64,000 bases of DNA, taken from contig JAQFVV010000020.1 of the NCBI GenBank assembly GCA_028023455.1, positions 5,873,092 through 5,937,091 on the forward strand, given 5' to 3'. Origin of the DNA: Epiperipatus broadwayi. Lineage: Eukaryota; Onychophora; Udeonychophora; Euonychophora; Peripatidae. The position numbers and the translations under genes were made by a program. Under the pieces are notes generated by a model. The model was not told the origin of the DNA. It made no database searches and worked only from the letters and a program-made list of their open reading frames with translations. Positions 21,400 through 33,752 of the stretch are shown here, piece after piece (positions within the stretch are counted from its first letter, which is position 1; each line of letters begins with the position of its first letter).

Positions 21400-23000
21400 T
21401 CATATAATTATATATAGTGTAACAGAATAAATATGTGGACCAGAAAACATAGTCCTGGCTTGATAATGTCCGTAAATTGTGGTGCCATTTGTAACAATAA
21501 AAATGAAGGTATGCTACTCTTTTAATGTCTCACAGATTTGGGGGTCATTTATAACTGAATAACTATAGTGACTATAGGAAATGAAAACTTTAATATAATC
21601 TGAATGAAAATATAGCCCAATCGTTGGTCACCATTTGCAACTGTATAAAAATATATTCAGAAGTTGAACACCATTTATAACAGAATACAATCATAACTCA
21701 TATTAGTGAGTCATAGTCTAATTATTGATTACTATAGGTAACAAGATAAAAATATGAACCAAAAAAGAACAATCCTAATTTATTAATGCCCATGAATTGT
21801 TGTGCCATTTGTAACAGAATGAAAATAATAAACTAAGCTAAAGTGAATATCAGTCAATAAAAACAATCTAACACTTCAGCCAATAAACAATGATAATAAA
21901 CTTTGTTGTAACCTCATAAATTCCAATAGCTAGAATGTATAGAAAACAAATAAAAAAATATTTCTAACAACCCTAAAATATAAGCATTATTTGCAATATG
22001 TTAAAGATAAAGCAATAAAACGAAATATCATTGTCTTATAAATAACAGTATATGCCTATTATATAGATATCTTGTAATAAAATGAAAATAATGATAAAGA
22101 AATACATAGATACAATTTAATATTCCTCATGGACTCAACACACTGTTTATAATAATACAAACTTGTACCAAAAGTCAAACATTATTTCTATTTATATTTA
22201 AACAAAATAATTCATGAATGTATGAAATAATATTCATAATATATCCTTCAAGTTTACAACATCATAATGTCTAACAAAATATATAACTCAATAATTGATT
22301 TTTAATTACAACTAAATAAAATAAAAGTACTGCTAACTCAGCTATACTATTCAACTAATATAAATATACTCCCATTAACTAATTCAATTATAATAAGATT
22401 AAATACTTAATAATAATAATTCAAAATCATTTAACCCAATGTATCTTTCCATTTTCATCAACTTAATATATTATAAAATAAAATCATTCTATTAAATAAC
22501 CTTAAGATTTTCAATAACCAATCATAATAATATATAAAATATATGATAGATTTCTATTTGATGCTTATTCCAACAATTGACCAATCACATCCAATTACTC
22601 ATCAGTTCATTAAAGCTAAGTTATTAAAACTTTAATCTATAACTGTCAAAGCATATGAAAGATTGTTAGATTTTTTTACAATCAAATGTTAATATTAAAA
22701 TTTATTATTTAAACTAAATTTAAGATCTACACTAAGAAACTTTTAATATAATTAAAGAAAATCATTCTAATTTGTTACAGAATAAAATATATTACTATTA
22801 TCAGCTCTGTAATAGAACAAGATTACAACTTTTGTGGCTATATATTGATTTAATATAACATTCCTTTTTAATCAATAATGACTTAAAATAAAATATGCAA
22901 ACATTTTATTGCAACTACCTTTACTCATTGTCAATAATTATCATGTTTGTACCTTTATCAATCATCAAATCAACTCATATATATATAATTTCTGTCTTAA
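21400..23000. repeat. decayed tandem array, period about 60-80 bp
   Basis: A block close to CATTTGTAACAGAATGAAAA recurs at irregular spacing: about 21418, 21492, 21552, 21636, 21676, 21738, 21810, then weaker at about 22069, 22143 and 22770. Before several copies TTGTGGTGCC or TTGGTCACC is kept. It reads as an ancient satellite that has drifted. The right limit is uncertain. Confidence 0.5.
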
Positions 23001-24724
23001 TATGACTATTACTTATTACTAACAAAATAATTACAATAATTTATTAAATATTTAAGAATGTCAAATCAATTAATTTATTGCTGTTAAAATCTGTATTTGG
23101 TTCAATAATAAACATTCAATTCAGCACAAAGAAAATAATATGTAATTATATTTTCTTACCCATCCAGTGTTTTGGATTTCCAAATTATTTTATAACTGCT
23201 TCTAATAAATTCTGCAGTATATTCAATTAGTGAATATTGTCTCATCCAAATGTGATTAACCAATAAATTTGCATTATAAAATTGTATGACACCCAAGCAA
23301 GTTTACTTGTTTTAAATTAATTCAAAATTTATTAATAATTGATATAAATTAAAATCATATATATATATATATATATGGTGAATATGCATTTAAAATATAT
23401 GCACATAATCTGATTATGCTTTAAACAATAGGTTTTCAATTGACTTTAACTTCATATTTAAATAGATGATTACACATTAATCTCCACTAGTTGAATATTA
23501 AACACTAACACATATCATAACATAAAAAATGTAGAATATTTATACTTTCCAAAATATAAAAGAGTTCAAGATATATATTTTTTATACTTTATAAAAATGT
23601 AGTTAATTGAAATATATATATACAAAATGAATTTATCTCTTTATTTATTAATAAAAATTTAAGAGAACAAAATAAAATAAATACTTATTACAATATAATC
23701 TTTTTGAACTCCTAATAGAAGTAATATATCTGAAGTTAATTTATATTCAATAAATAAATAAAATGAATATTTTAAATTAAAATAATAATTACTATGTTGC
23801 AAAATATAAATTCAAACTTAGGAAGGCTTAACTCTCTTAAATTTAGGTATGCAAATATGTTACTATTTAACCTAAAATTATATCACTTTATATCAATAAC
23901 ACTATATATTTTAAAAAAATACATTTATACAGAAATATCAATAATAATGATAAAACTAAGCAAACAACCTGCGTAAAAATCTTTAGATATGTTCTTTCTA
24001 AAATAGTAGTATAGTTCTAGTGTTTATTTCTTAAAATATGATCTGATGATGTTTTATTCTGGAAAAGAGAAATATTATGAAAAGCTATAAGATTTGAAGC
24101 ATAATTTGTTAATTTTGATATTTTCCAAATATCCAAATTATCTTTTCATTCAGAAGATATTTGATCTATATAATGTTATAAGTGTGCCAACATTAATTTA
24201 TGTCTATGACAATGCAATGTAGATATCCTTTCATTTAGCAAGTAATCAATTCATAAAGCATTACAAGTGTCAGATGTTTATTTCATCCATAGACCAATTT
24301 TTATCTGGTATATAAACTATCCATCAAGCTTATAAAATTATATCAGTATGTGGACATAATCTTTGTATGCACTTTTTGTTGTTAACATTTAGATTTCATC
24401 ATTGATGAGTAGGTAATATCCATTTTTAAAGCAAAGAAAAATTTCAATGGTTTTGAAATGCTAAGAATTAATTTTCATATTTCAACAAATCATTTCTCTC
24501 ATAAATTTGATGATTCTGTATAGTCAATGGATGAACATTATTGCTTTCAGTCCATCATTTTATTCATTTTACAATCATGTATTATTTATGCCAAGGTAGA
24601 GAAAGAGCAGGTTTTTTATACTCAGCTTTATTTATAATCCCATTGTCATCAGAATAACTATAGCAGTACCTTTTATTCACTCTTTAACTAATTTTAACCA
24701 GCTTTTCTCAAACAAATTTTTTAT
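23001..24724. other. AT-rich non-coding stretch
   Basis: Includes a (TA)n tract at about 23357-23376. No gene recognised. Confidence 0.5.
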
Positions 24725-24741
24725 TATACAACAAATAATAT

Positions 24742-24959
24742 TTACTAAGCCAATAAACCTCAGGCATGTGCACTTGAAAATGCGAAGGTAGGGACATCTA
24801 CAGGTCTTAACCACAAACTTATGCTTTGGAAAAAAAGAGCATAAGCTTGTGGTTAAGACCTGTAGAGATTCCTACCTTCACATTTTCAAGCACACATGCT
24901 TGAGGTTTATTTCCTTAGTAAATATTACTTACATAATCAATGTGCGTTAAATAAATTTA
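24742..24959. mobile_element. R3 foldback element with 17-bp target duplication
   Basis: Two arms of nearly 90 bp (about 24736-24826 and 24838-24926) are inverted copies with a loop of about 11 bases, including GGTCTTAACCACAAACTTAT and its complement. The direct repeat TATACAACAAATAATAT occurs at 24725-24741 and 24960-24976. No ribozyme core was found. A one-armed relative lies at 54245-54320. Confidence 0.85.
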
Positions 24960-24976
24960 TATACAACAAATAATAT

Positions 24977-25477
24977 AAATAATTTAGAATTATTATATAA
25001 GACAAACATTGACATTTTGTAATACAAACACCATTCTTTCATTCTAATACAAATTAAACAATTTATAATATCTTCTCACTATACTATACTGGAAATATAT
25101 TTTCACATATATATCTTTCCAGTATAATATTATACAAATGACAAATGTATTTGAGATATTAAACATTTAGTTGTATTGTTTGTAATTAGTTATTGTGAAT
25201 GCAGTAATGAAAATACATATAATATCAAAAAAACAATTTTACCTAAACTATATGCTTTATTATTCACATATTCATTTTAAAATGGATAAAGTCAATTCAC
25301 AATCTTATATAATACAATTAATACACAATTTTTTGTATCAATATTATCATTGTCATAACAAAACAGTTCAATACTTCATTGGTTAACATATCCACCATCA
25401 TAATCAAACAAGATAACAAAAAATTATGACTGACATTTTCCTGCATACTAAACTCATTTCAAACTTCAGTAAGTGCA
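24977..25477. other. AT-rich non-coding stretch
   Basis: Nothing recognisable; the frame at 25195-25386 has no coding support. Confidence 0.45.
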
Positions 25478-25939
<462 letters not shown>

Positions 25940-26591
25940 CTTAAATTATAAGTACAATGCTAAAAATATATGTTTGTATATATAAACAACATTTGAGAAA
26001 CATTAGATATTTATCTGTAAAAATTATATGTAATATTTGAATCCAGCATTACATTCTGCATTTACAAAAGGAGAATGTCTTGACAATAGTTAGAAATTGT
26101 TGATTGTTATAGATATTGGAATTGTCTAAGTGTTGACTGGTTTTTAATGATTAAAAATATGATATATATCAGTGTAAATTCATCACTCTGACAATCAATC
26201 CATTCGTTCAGAAAAGAATATTCTGTATACTGATGATTATCGACAAAACATATTAATAAAACATTCTATGATTTTATTTGCTTACATTAGCCATATGCTT
26301 TTGGTAAACATAATTAATTCTATTCTTTCACAGACCATTTGTTAAAAGCTTGAAATCATTCAACACTATTTGTTTCTGCATATTGACTTTAGATTTATTT
26401 AGCTATGTAAATAAGCTGATTTAAATTCAGGACTGATTTTGAATATAAAGTATGAAAGAGTTAATTAAAGCTAGCTGATGAGTAGAGAAGCACAACTTCA
26501 AAGTTTCTCACCAATAAAGGCTAATAGCCAGAAGCTATTCTGAAGGTGTAAATTTTAACATTACCATGTAGTGTATTCTAATTAATCAAAC
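25940..26591. other. non-coding stretch
   Basis: No gene. At 26495-26550 a block resembles a badly decayed R1 ribozyme (GGCTAATAGCC hairpin, AGAAGC), but the CTGATGA core is lost. Confidence 0.4.
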
Positions 26592-26604
26592 TAATAATAG
26601 GTAG

Positions 26605-26882
26605 TCATATATCAATGACCTAATCCTTTTAAGCATGTAAATAAAAAAACAATGAGCTGTGCTAATTGCTCTAAGAAGTTTTGTTGATAAATGTCAGTAT
26701 TTTAAAATTTCTATATAGAAACCACACCTGAACCTCAGACCAATGGTTTCATGCTTTGGCACTCCTCAGTATGGTGCTAGGGAAGTTTCAGATACTAGAA
26801 CTAAAAATACCAACACATGCTTTCTCTTGCTGGCATTTATCAATAAAGCTTGTTAGAGCAATTAACACAGCTCATTGTTTTT
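26605..26882. mobile_element. R4 foldback element carrying a hammerhead-like core
   Basis: Arms of about 50 bp (26643-26693 and 26834-26885; e.g. ACAATGAGCTGTGCTAATTG and its complement) flank a central region of about 140 bp. The exact 13-bp direct repeat TAATAATAGGTAG lies at 26592-26604 and 26883-26895. The central region holds the ribozyme-like motif listed next. The plus frame starting at 26756 crosses the element and is not considered a gene. Confidence 0.8.
26729..26778 (-). ncRNA. hammerhead-like ribozyme motif (R4)
   Basis: Minus strand: CACCATA (stem I), CTGAGGA (26769-26763; position 7 is variable in hammerheads), stem II GTGC-CAAA-GCAT, GAAAC, stem III ACC/GGT with a 3-nt loop, GTC as cleavage triplet (26740-26738), then TGAGGT pairing with the 5' stem I strand with one A-A mismatch. 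The sequence is unrelated to R1 and R2, so the match is independent. Confidence 0.6.
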
Positions 26883-26895
26883 TAATAATAGGTAG

Positions 26896-27504
26896 CTTTT
26901 GGAAAGAAATGACACATATTTTAGACTGCAACTTTTCAATTATACTAAAGCAATTTAAAAAGTACTTAATTATGACTTAGTAATTTTCAGTTTGAATCAG
27001 GTTGGAAAGTGGCAGTTGAATTATTTCTGGATCAATTCACAGCTAAGAAATATAATTAAATGTCCCATGATCTCTTGAGCAAATAACCATCAGATTATTA
27101 TTATTGTTTTATATATCAAAATCGAATTCTGCATGGTGTGGTAAGTAATGAGCAATTTTTCACATTTATTGCTGGCAATATCGTTTTTGGAGACTTACAT
27201 TGAGTAATAGAATATGTTGAATTAGCTTATGATAAAATGGTAAAATTTGTGTCTTTCTACTTATGTAATATTAAATTTATATAAAAAACTATATTGCAAC
27301 TGAATGAAGAATGAGTGCTAAAACAACTTAAACCAGTTACTGATTGAATAAAGTTGAGCTTAACCTTTTAAACACTTGTATCATCACTTTATGATACTCT
27401 CTGTAGTATACAAACATTTATTTTAAGGTCACACTATACATATGAGTACTTATAAATAATCACAATAATATTTCAGAGTTATACTATGAATTAAAATTTG
27501 CGAT
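26896..27504. other. AT-rich non-coding stretch
   Basis: Nothing recognisable. Confidence 0.5.
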
Positions 27505-27815
27505 ATAGATTTTTTTCATACCTGTACCTTAAATGTAACTATAAGGGGATTTGAACTCAGACTTTCACTCAACTTTCAACTCTCCATGCTATCTCATACC
27601 ATTGATACACCTGCCCCTACATATGTCTAAAAGATAAATATTCACCAATATACGTATTTTGTGCTATACCAGCACTCGTCAGTTGGTCCAGATTATCATC
27701 TCTAGACATATATACAATCAGTGCTCAGATTTATATTAAGATAGTAAATCTTCATACTTTAATGGACAGGTTTTAATCTACTCCACTCTCATCTCTTCAG
27801 CCATCCATATCTATG
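27505..27815 (-). mobile_element. R2 copy
   Basis: Contains, left to right, GGGGATTTGAACTCAGAC, CTATCTCATACCATTGATAC, CAGCACTCGTCAGTTGGTCC, AATCAGTGCTCAG and TTTAATGGACAGG. The ribozyme region at 27634-27697 (minus) reads GATAATC, ACCAA, CTGACGA, a perfect GTGCT/AGCAC stem II, then AAAA instead of GAAA, ATACGTATA, TTGGTGA. The single core change looks like CpG decay (CGAA to CAAA). Confidence 0.85.
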
Positions 27816-28251
27816 GATTTACAAGAATAAATAAATCTATAACATTTATATATTTGGGATAGCATGTTTATTCTAAGCTTTCATGTTATATAAATTTGAT
27901 TTAAAGTTATCTTAGCATTATATTTAAAATTTTGAAATTATAGCTTATTCTTATTGATATGATCAAATAGCAAAGGTCATTTTATTGTTCATAATTCATA
28001 TCTTAAGCAACTAAATATTAAAGTGAAGATGGTGTACGTGTATAAAAATAATAAACAACATTTTGTATCAAACAATGTACTTTTAAATGACATAACGATT
28101 ATAAAATCATTTGACTATATAAAATCAATAGGTGATGGGTATTAACTAATTAAAAACAAAACCAGATAATTATCATAATATAATTATTTTATTAACAATA
28201 AATGAACAAAATAACAATAATAACAATTTTTCCACAATGATTATAAATATT

Positions 28252-28391
28252 ACATGATCATCATTCTTTATGATTACATAAGCTATTTAACACAGAGGCA
28301 AAATTCTCCATACAGTAGTACTACTCAATGCATCCACTGATTACTCTGGCATGCACTGTGTGGCGCTCCTGTATGGAGAGTTTTGCCTCTG
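28252..28391 (-). mobile_element. R1 short copy
   Basis: Left end ACATGATCATCATTCTTTAT, right end GAGTTTTGCCTCTG. The direct repeat TGATTATAAA (28238 and 28392) extends to 14 bases with one mismatch. The interior with the ribozyme is deleted, leaving arm-to-arm CAATGCATCCACTGATTACT. Confidence 0.85.
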
Positions 28392-28401
28392 TGATTATAA
28401 A

Positions 28402-30594
28402 CATTCTTGTGATGTTTTTAATTATTGAAAATGATTCCTACTTTATTACTAACTAAATGTGTGATGTATTTTGATATGATGTAAAACAAAGTACTTTATT
28501 GGAGAGAGTTTGAAAAGACTTAACTATAAATAATGAACAAATAAAAATGTTTTGGTGCCTTTTTAATAAATAATACAATCCATCTTTTCTGGATATTGAC
28601 TTATAAATTTAGCTATTTCATAAAAGGAAAAACACAAACACGACTTAATATTCTTTTTTAATTAATCCGAATCTAATAGATAATGATAAAACTCCATGAG
28701 AGGCTTATCAAACTCATATTATAAATAACATAATAATACAATGTTATCAGGAGTTTAACTCAACTGAACAATAATAAATATTTCTACAAGTATCAGTATC
28801 ACAAATATACCTGAATATATAATATAATCTTTATAATATCTTGTGAATACGTATGTGGATAAATAAGCAGTGTAAACTTTTTAAAACTCTCAACTATATG
28901 CTTTAAATATCTTCAATTATAGAAGCATATGAATAAATTAAGAGACCAATAAAACATATAAAAATGTCAGGTATTATGACTTAACTATAACTAATTATTA
29001 ATTAACTTTAATTATTAAAAACCAATCTCCATAGTACAAAGAATCAATAACAAACACACTAAATGATAATTATGAATTTAATATACTTTCTGTATATTCT
29101 TTTATTATAACTTTTTTCTTGTGAAAAATTTTACTGAATAAGATAATTCTTGATGTTCTAACACAAATAAATTTAAGAAACGTAATATATTCTTATAATT
29201 TAAAGTTAATTCAATGAATTTTTGAAAAGTCAAAAATATTTATTTTGATTCTTTCTTTCAGAATATTTGAAACGTTTAAATCCTTTGATATTTTAGCGAG
29301 TAAAATCCTAATGGATGGAAGAATCAAAATTTAACCCTTACGATAAAGTAATTAGTAATGAAGTTTAAGCTTTTTAAGTATAATCCATTACAAGTGAGTT
29401 TAAAATACTCCAAAAATCAAAATAAATCATTATATATTTCTTAAATGTGGTATATAATAAATAATTCTTTGAATTCAATAGTAGTGCTTAAAATTTATTC
29501 CAGAGAATAACAAAAAAATGATTTATTTCCTAGGTGTGAAATGTAGATATTAATCTCTTAAGGGATGACATTAAAAAAAAAAGGGATGACATTTATAAAT
29601 TATAAATTTTTTCAAAATATTTATGAAAATAAAATCCATTAATTAAAAATTAATTTTAATAATAATTATTCAATATAAAAATGTTTATTTTGACAAAGAA
29701 AATTTATTAGTTAATATTTGTTTTTATAGTTATAATTGTCAAATCATTGGTGTTTATCCAGAAAACTTTAGGTTGCAGTAGTAAATATTAAGCAAAAAAA
29801 ATTTTGGACACAGGAAAATTAAGAACATTGTTGAAATAAAGAAACATTTCCATTTAGTTTAAAATTTTCATATTTAAATCTAAGTTTCATTTCTTTTAAA
29901 ATGCATTACAAATTGATGAATGTGATTAGATATTTAGTTTTCCATTAAGGATAATTTCAATATACATTTGCCATTAAAGCAAGTGTTTCTTTAGTTATCT
30001 ACTACATTGTCATTGTGCTTCAAGATGCCAATATGGCTAACTTTAAATTTAAAATCAGTACAGTTCACTTACAATCAGTTAATAAAGAAGATTAAACAAT
30101 TCTGAACATGTGGGTATATTTATAGGTTTACATCACATGATTAATAAGATCATCATCATTATTCAAAACTCTGTACTCTTTTGGCTTTTTATGGGGAAAT
30201 TTAATCATTGTTGGCAGGATATGATACATAGCAGACAGTCTTTGTAAGTTTTTAAAAATTTATAGCACCAAATTTGTAAATGAAATTAATTTAAAAATAC
30301 AAAATAATATTTTAAAATATTTTAAATATCATATTACATTAATAAAATACATATTACCATTTTAAAAATAAATATTTATATTATAAATATTAAAATAAAT
30401 GATTTTATTTGATTTACTTTTAAGTTCTCATTATAATTAAAATATATTATACCAATAATAATAAATTTATTTACATATTTTGTTATTATACCCTTCTAAT
30501 TTTAAATATATTTAGGATCTAGAATCTTTTATGCCTGCAAGCACATATATGTAAATATTATATTAAACCTTTCTATCATTATTTATATATGATT
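28402..30594. other. AT-rich non-coding stretch
   Basis: No gene. A small tandem duplication of AAGGGATGACATT lies at about 29560-29592. Confidence 0.5.
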
Positions 30595-30725
30595 TTTTTC
30601 TATAGTACAGGTTTTTCATACCTACACTCCAATATGTAATATATATGGGGTTTGAACTCAGACTTTTACACAACCCTCAATTATCCATGCTATTGAATAC
30701 TGCTGACACACTTGATCATACCCAT
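30595..30725 (-). mobile_element. R2 end fragment
   Basis: CTATAGTACAGGTTTTTCAT then GGGGTTTGAACTCAGAC and CTGCTGACACACTTGATC: the terminal portion of R2 only; the ribozyme part is absent. Confidence 0.75.
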
Positions 30726-31384
30726 TCCTATACTAGTTTTAAATAATTTATTTTTATTATTGTTAGTGATATGCCTTTTTATTTTATATGTTGTTCTTTT
30801 AAAATTAATTTTATATGTGTGTTTTATAACTAAATATAAGCTACAATGATAAAAAAAAATGATATACATATTCGAAAATGCTATACTTATAAAATATGTA
30901 AGAGAAGACATCTTGGGTCAGTTTAATAAGTCATCTTATAAGATATTATCTTTAATATTAGTATCACTTTGATAATTTATTTGGAACCATAACAACAATA
31001 ATAGTAATAATTAATATTATTTGTTATATTGATAAGCAATAGAATTTTTTAGAAGTTCTGTTTCTAACCATTAATTTGGATATAGTAAATATTATTACAA
31101 TCTATATCAGTAATTTAAATGCAAATGATATTTAAACTGTATGCATTTATTACCAATTTACATTTTATAAAGAAGATGCTAACTATTACTTGTGTTAAAG
31201 TTTATAAAAAGTCGTACCATCTTAGTTTGGTATTAATGTTTGAAGAAAATATTGTCAAATTCTAAATGTAATGGTCAAATTTATCTAAGAATTATGAAAA
31301 ATAATGCCATGTTAAACTGAAAATTGTCACATATGTTTAAAAGGGTTGAGAAAATAATTCCAAGTTACACTGACAAAGGTCAAC
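30726..31384. other. AT-rich non-coding stretch
   Basis: Nothing recognisable. Confidence 0.5.
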
Positions 31385-31397
31385 GGTCCTTAATATT

Positions 31398-31769
31398 AAG
31401 CCAATAAACATCTCATGATCACTATTTCTTATGCTTGCTTATAACCGCTATTAAACCAGGCAAAAACTCACTATACGTATTGCCACACTACAAGCTAGAG
31501 TAATCAATGGATGCCAGAAGGCTTCTGCATAAAAGCCCCATCTAGTGCCTACTCATCCAACATTCCCAGACTAGTTTCTGGCTTGTGGCCTTCGTCAGTA
31601 AGGAGCCTTGGATCTGAAAGCACTGCACCTAGATCTTAGGATCTACAAGCCAGAAACTAGTCTGGGGATATTGGATGAGTAGGCCCTAGATGGAGATTTT
31701 ATGCACAAGCCTTCTGGCATCCATTGATTACTCTAGTTTGCAGTGTGGCAATACGTATAGTGAGTTTTT
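31398..31769 (-). mobile_element. R1 copy with exact 13-bp target duplication
   Basis: Left outer arm AAGCCAATAAACATCTCATG, right end TAGTGAGTTTTT. GGTCCTTAATATT is repeated exactly at 31385-31397 and 31770-31782. It belongs to a subtype whose arms read CTCACTATACGTATTGCC instead of CTCTCCATACAGTAGTGCC. Right half: GGATCTACAAGCCAGAAACT, so the plus-sense ribozyme lost its CTGATGA part. Confidence 0.9.
31556..31613 (-). ncRNA. hammerhead-like ribozyme motif (R1)
   Basis: Minus strand: ATCCAA, GCTCCTTA, CTGACGA, stem II GGC-CACAA-GCC, A, GAAAC, TA, GTC, TGGGAA, GTTGGAT. Core blocks and GTC are intact; inner stem I has one mismatch. The 3-bp stem II is flanked by an A-A pair, a weakness shared by the whole R1 family. 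Confidence 0.7.
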
Positions 31770-31782
31770 GGTCCTTAATATT

Positions 31783-33212
31783 GTTTGATGATACTCCTCT
31801 TTATCTAGTTTTCTTTTGAACTTAAAACTTGCTTCTTAGATATTAATTAAAATAATATTAATTTCAAAAATAAATGAGAAAAGTTATCAGTTTAAAATTA
31901 TATAATTTTAAAAATATTAGTAGAATTTAAAAATCTTGCATAATTTTTAAAGATATTCCTCAAATTTTAAATTATAAAATAAATTCTGGATCTTCAGAAT
32001 GGTGACGAGTTACTTTTAAAACATCGCTTTTAAACAGCCTGCTTTAACATTCTTTTTATTGACACTTGACTGTAGGATTTAACTATGAAACATGTCAAAA
32101 TATTCAGATGTTTCACCTTCTATTAAACTTTGTCTTGATTAATTTCGATTATTTCACTGACAATTTAACTGAAAAGAAAAAAACTTCCTTTTTGTTTTGA
32201 TGACATTCGTTAAAAAAAAAAAAAAATAATGACAATAATAAACAAAATCCATTTATAGCTTTCACTAATTTAAAAACTTTTTAATGTTTTTTTAAACATA
32301 TAACAATCTCAAAAAAAAAAAACCTTACTCTTTTATAGAGACTACAATAGTAAATGTAATGGTGTTAAAAATGTTTTATCATTTTTTAAAAGATATTAAC
32401 TTCAAAATAAAAACGGTATATGTCGTATTTAAATGTTAAACACTAGCTTTAGTGACTTTGTTCTATAGAAAGTATCTTAAATATCTGCCAAATATGAAGC
32501 ATTATTGTTTAAAAGATTAAAAAACTAATATTTAATGCCTGTCGAAGTCTGATCCATCATTCATCGATGATGAAGACCTTTGCACCGTCTTACAATCATA
32601 CAATATTTTTGTTTTACAAACAAATGACACTCATTTGACTAAATGAAATTAACCTGGTACATTTATTCTCTAGCTAATGTTGGTTAGATACCCATTTATA
32701 GATTCATCTTGAGAAGTTATCTGGACTGAATATGGGCTAACTACCTGAAAGAAAATTCCTAGATCAGTTTATGATCTGTCTCAGACTTGAAACCAAATAA
32801 ATCATTACATCAATTAGGCCTTTAAAAAAAAAAATAGTGATAAATAAATAAAAATTATAATCGTGCAGTAAAAAAGCAAAAAGATGAATAAAAACAAAAA
32901 ACAGAATTATCTGTATTGGGGTAAATAGCCTCCAAATGTTGGAAAGGGATGAATAAAAAAGATGATTTGTTTTAGAAGTTGAGGGAATTAACAAAGCAAG
33001 TTTAAAAAAACAGTGATAATTAAGAAGAATTAAAAGAAAAATAGTAATCATGATTAAACACATTGAAAGAAAAAAAAAAGACAGAATGATAATGAAGAAA
33101 GACAAACAGTCCTGTTTAGCTAAATTACTCATAACTATGATAATTTGACCATTGTAATAATATAAGAACAATATTTAAAAAGAAAAATTAGATTTAAGTC
33201 TTTGATTGTAGC
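31783..33212. other. AT-rich non-coding stretch
   Basis: No gene. The 135-codon minus frame at 32764-33171 translates to Phe/Leu/Ile-rich sequence opposite a purine-rich strand and shows no domain or splice context; I treat it as chance. Confidence 0.5.
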
Positions 33213-33306
33213 AAGCGTTGGTGGCCTAGCGGTTAGCATAGATGTCTTCCAAGCAGCTGGCCCGGGTTTGCTTCCCGTCAACGCATTCGACATATGAAAA
33301 AAAAAG
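33213..33306 (+). mobile_element. SINE with near-intact tRNA-Gly(TCC) head
   Basis: 33215-33285 folds as a tRNA: acceptor GCGTTGG with TCAACGC (6 pairs plus a G-T), A box TGGCCTAGCGGT, anticodon loop CTTCCAA (anticodon TCC), anticodon and T stems with one mismatch each, B box GGTTTGCTTCC. It is followed by TTCGACATATG and an A run, the tail shared by all copies. Tail and mismatches make it a SINE rather than a working tRNA gene. Confidence 0.85.
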
Positions 33307-33663
33307 TTTGAGATTTATTTTATATCAGTTTAGTGTTAAAAACAAGTATATGGATACATGCTGACATTTTTCAATTTGGAAGGGGAAAAAACTTGGAGTA
33401 AACATTCCTTGAGATGCATATTTACAAAACAATTTTTCCGCATTCAGTAGGGATATAAAAATATAAGTAAGATTAATCTACATGTTTGAAATTATAATGA
33501 ACAAATTATTATATTGACCTTGTTGGGATAATTATTAAAAATAATTTTATATTAGAATTTAATGTGTGTATATTAAATGGTTATGATGATGCTATTTTTA
33601 GAAGAAAAAAAAGTAAAAATACGTAAATGTTAAAAATGGATTTATGGTAACTAACCTTTTGTG

Positions 33664-33752
33664 GTCAAGCGTTGGTGGTCGAGGGGTCAGCACAGCTGTC
33701 TTACAACCGGGTTCGCTTCCCGGCCGATGCTTTGACACATGAAATAAAAAAA
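33664..33752 (+). mobile_element. tRNA-Gly-type SINE
   Basis: GTCAAGCGTTGGTGGTCGAG, GGGTCAGCACAGCTGTC, GGGTTCGCTTCCCGGCCGAT, then GCTTTGACACATG. The anticodon region is shortened relative to the 51609 copy. Confidence 0.85.

Noticed and set aside
24742-24959. Hammerhead in the R3 foldback
   Set aside because: No CTGANGA block on either strand at suitable spacing to GAAA.
26495-26550. R1-like ribozyme with GGCTAATAGCC hairpin
   Set aside because: The CTGATGA core is absent; at best a decayed fragment.
32764-33171. 135-codon minus-strand open frame
   Set aside because: It lies opposite a purine-rich AT stretch and translates to Phe/Leu/Ile-rich sequence with no domain, splice or poly(A) context.
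33215-33285. Functional tRNA-Gly gene
   Set aside because: Stem mismatches, the shared SINE tail and A run, and many sister copies point to a SINE head.
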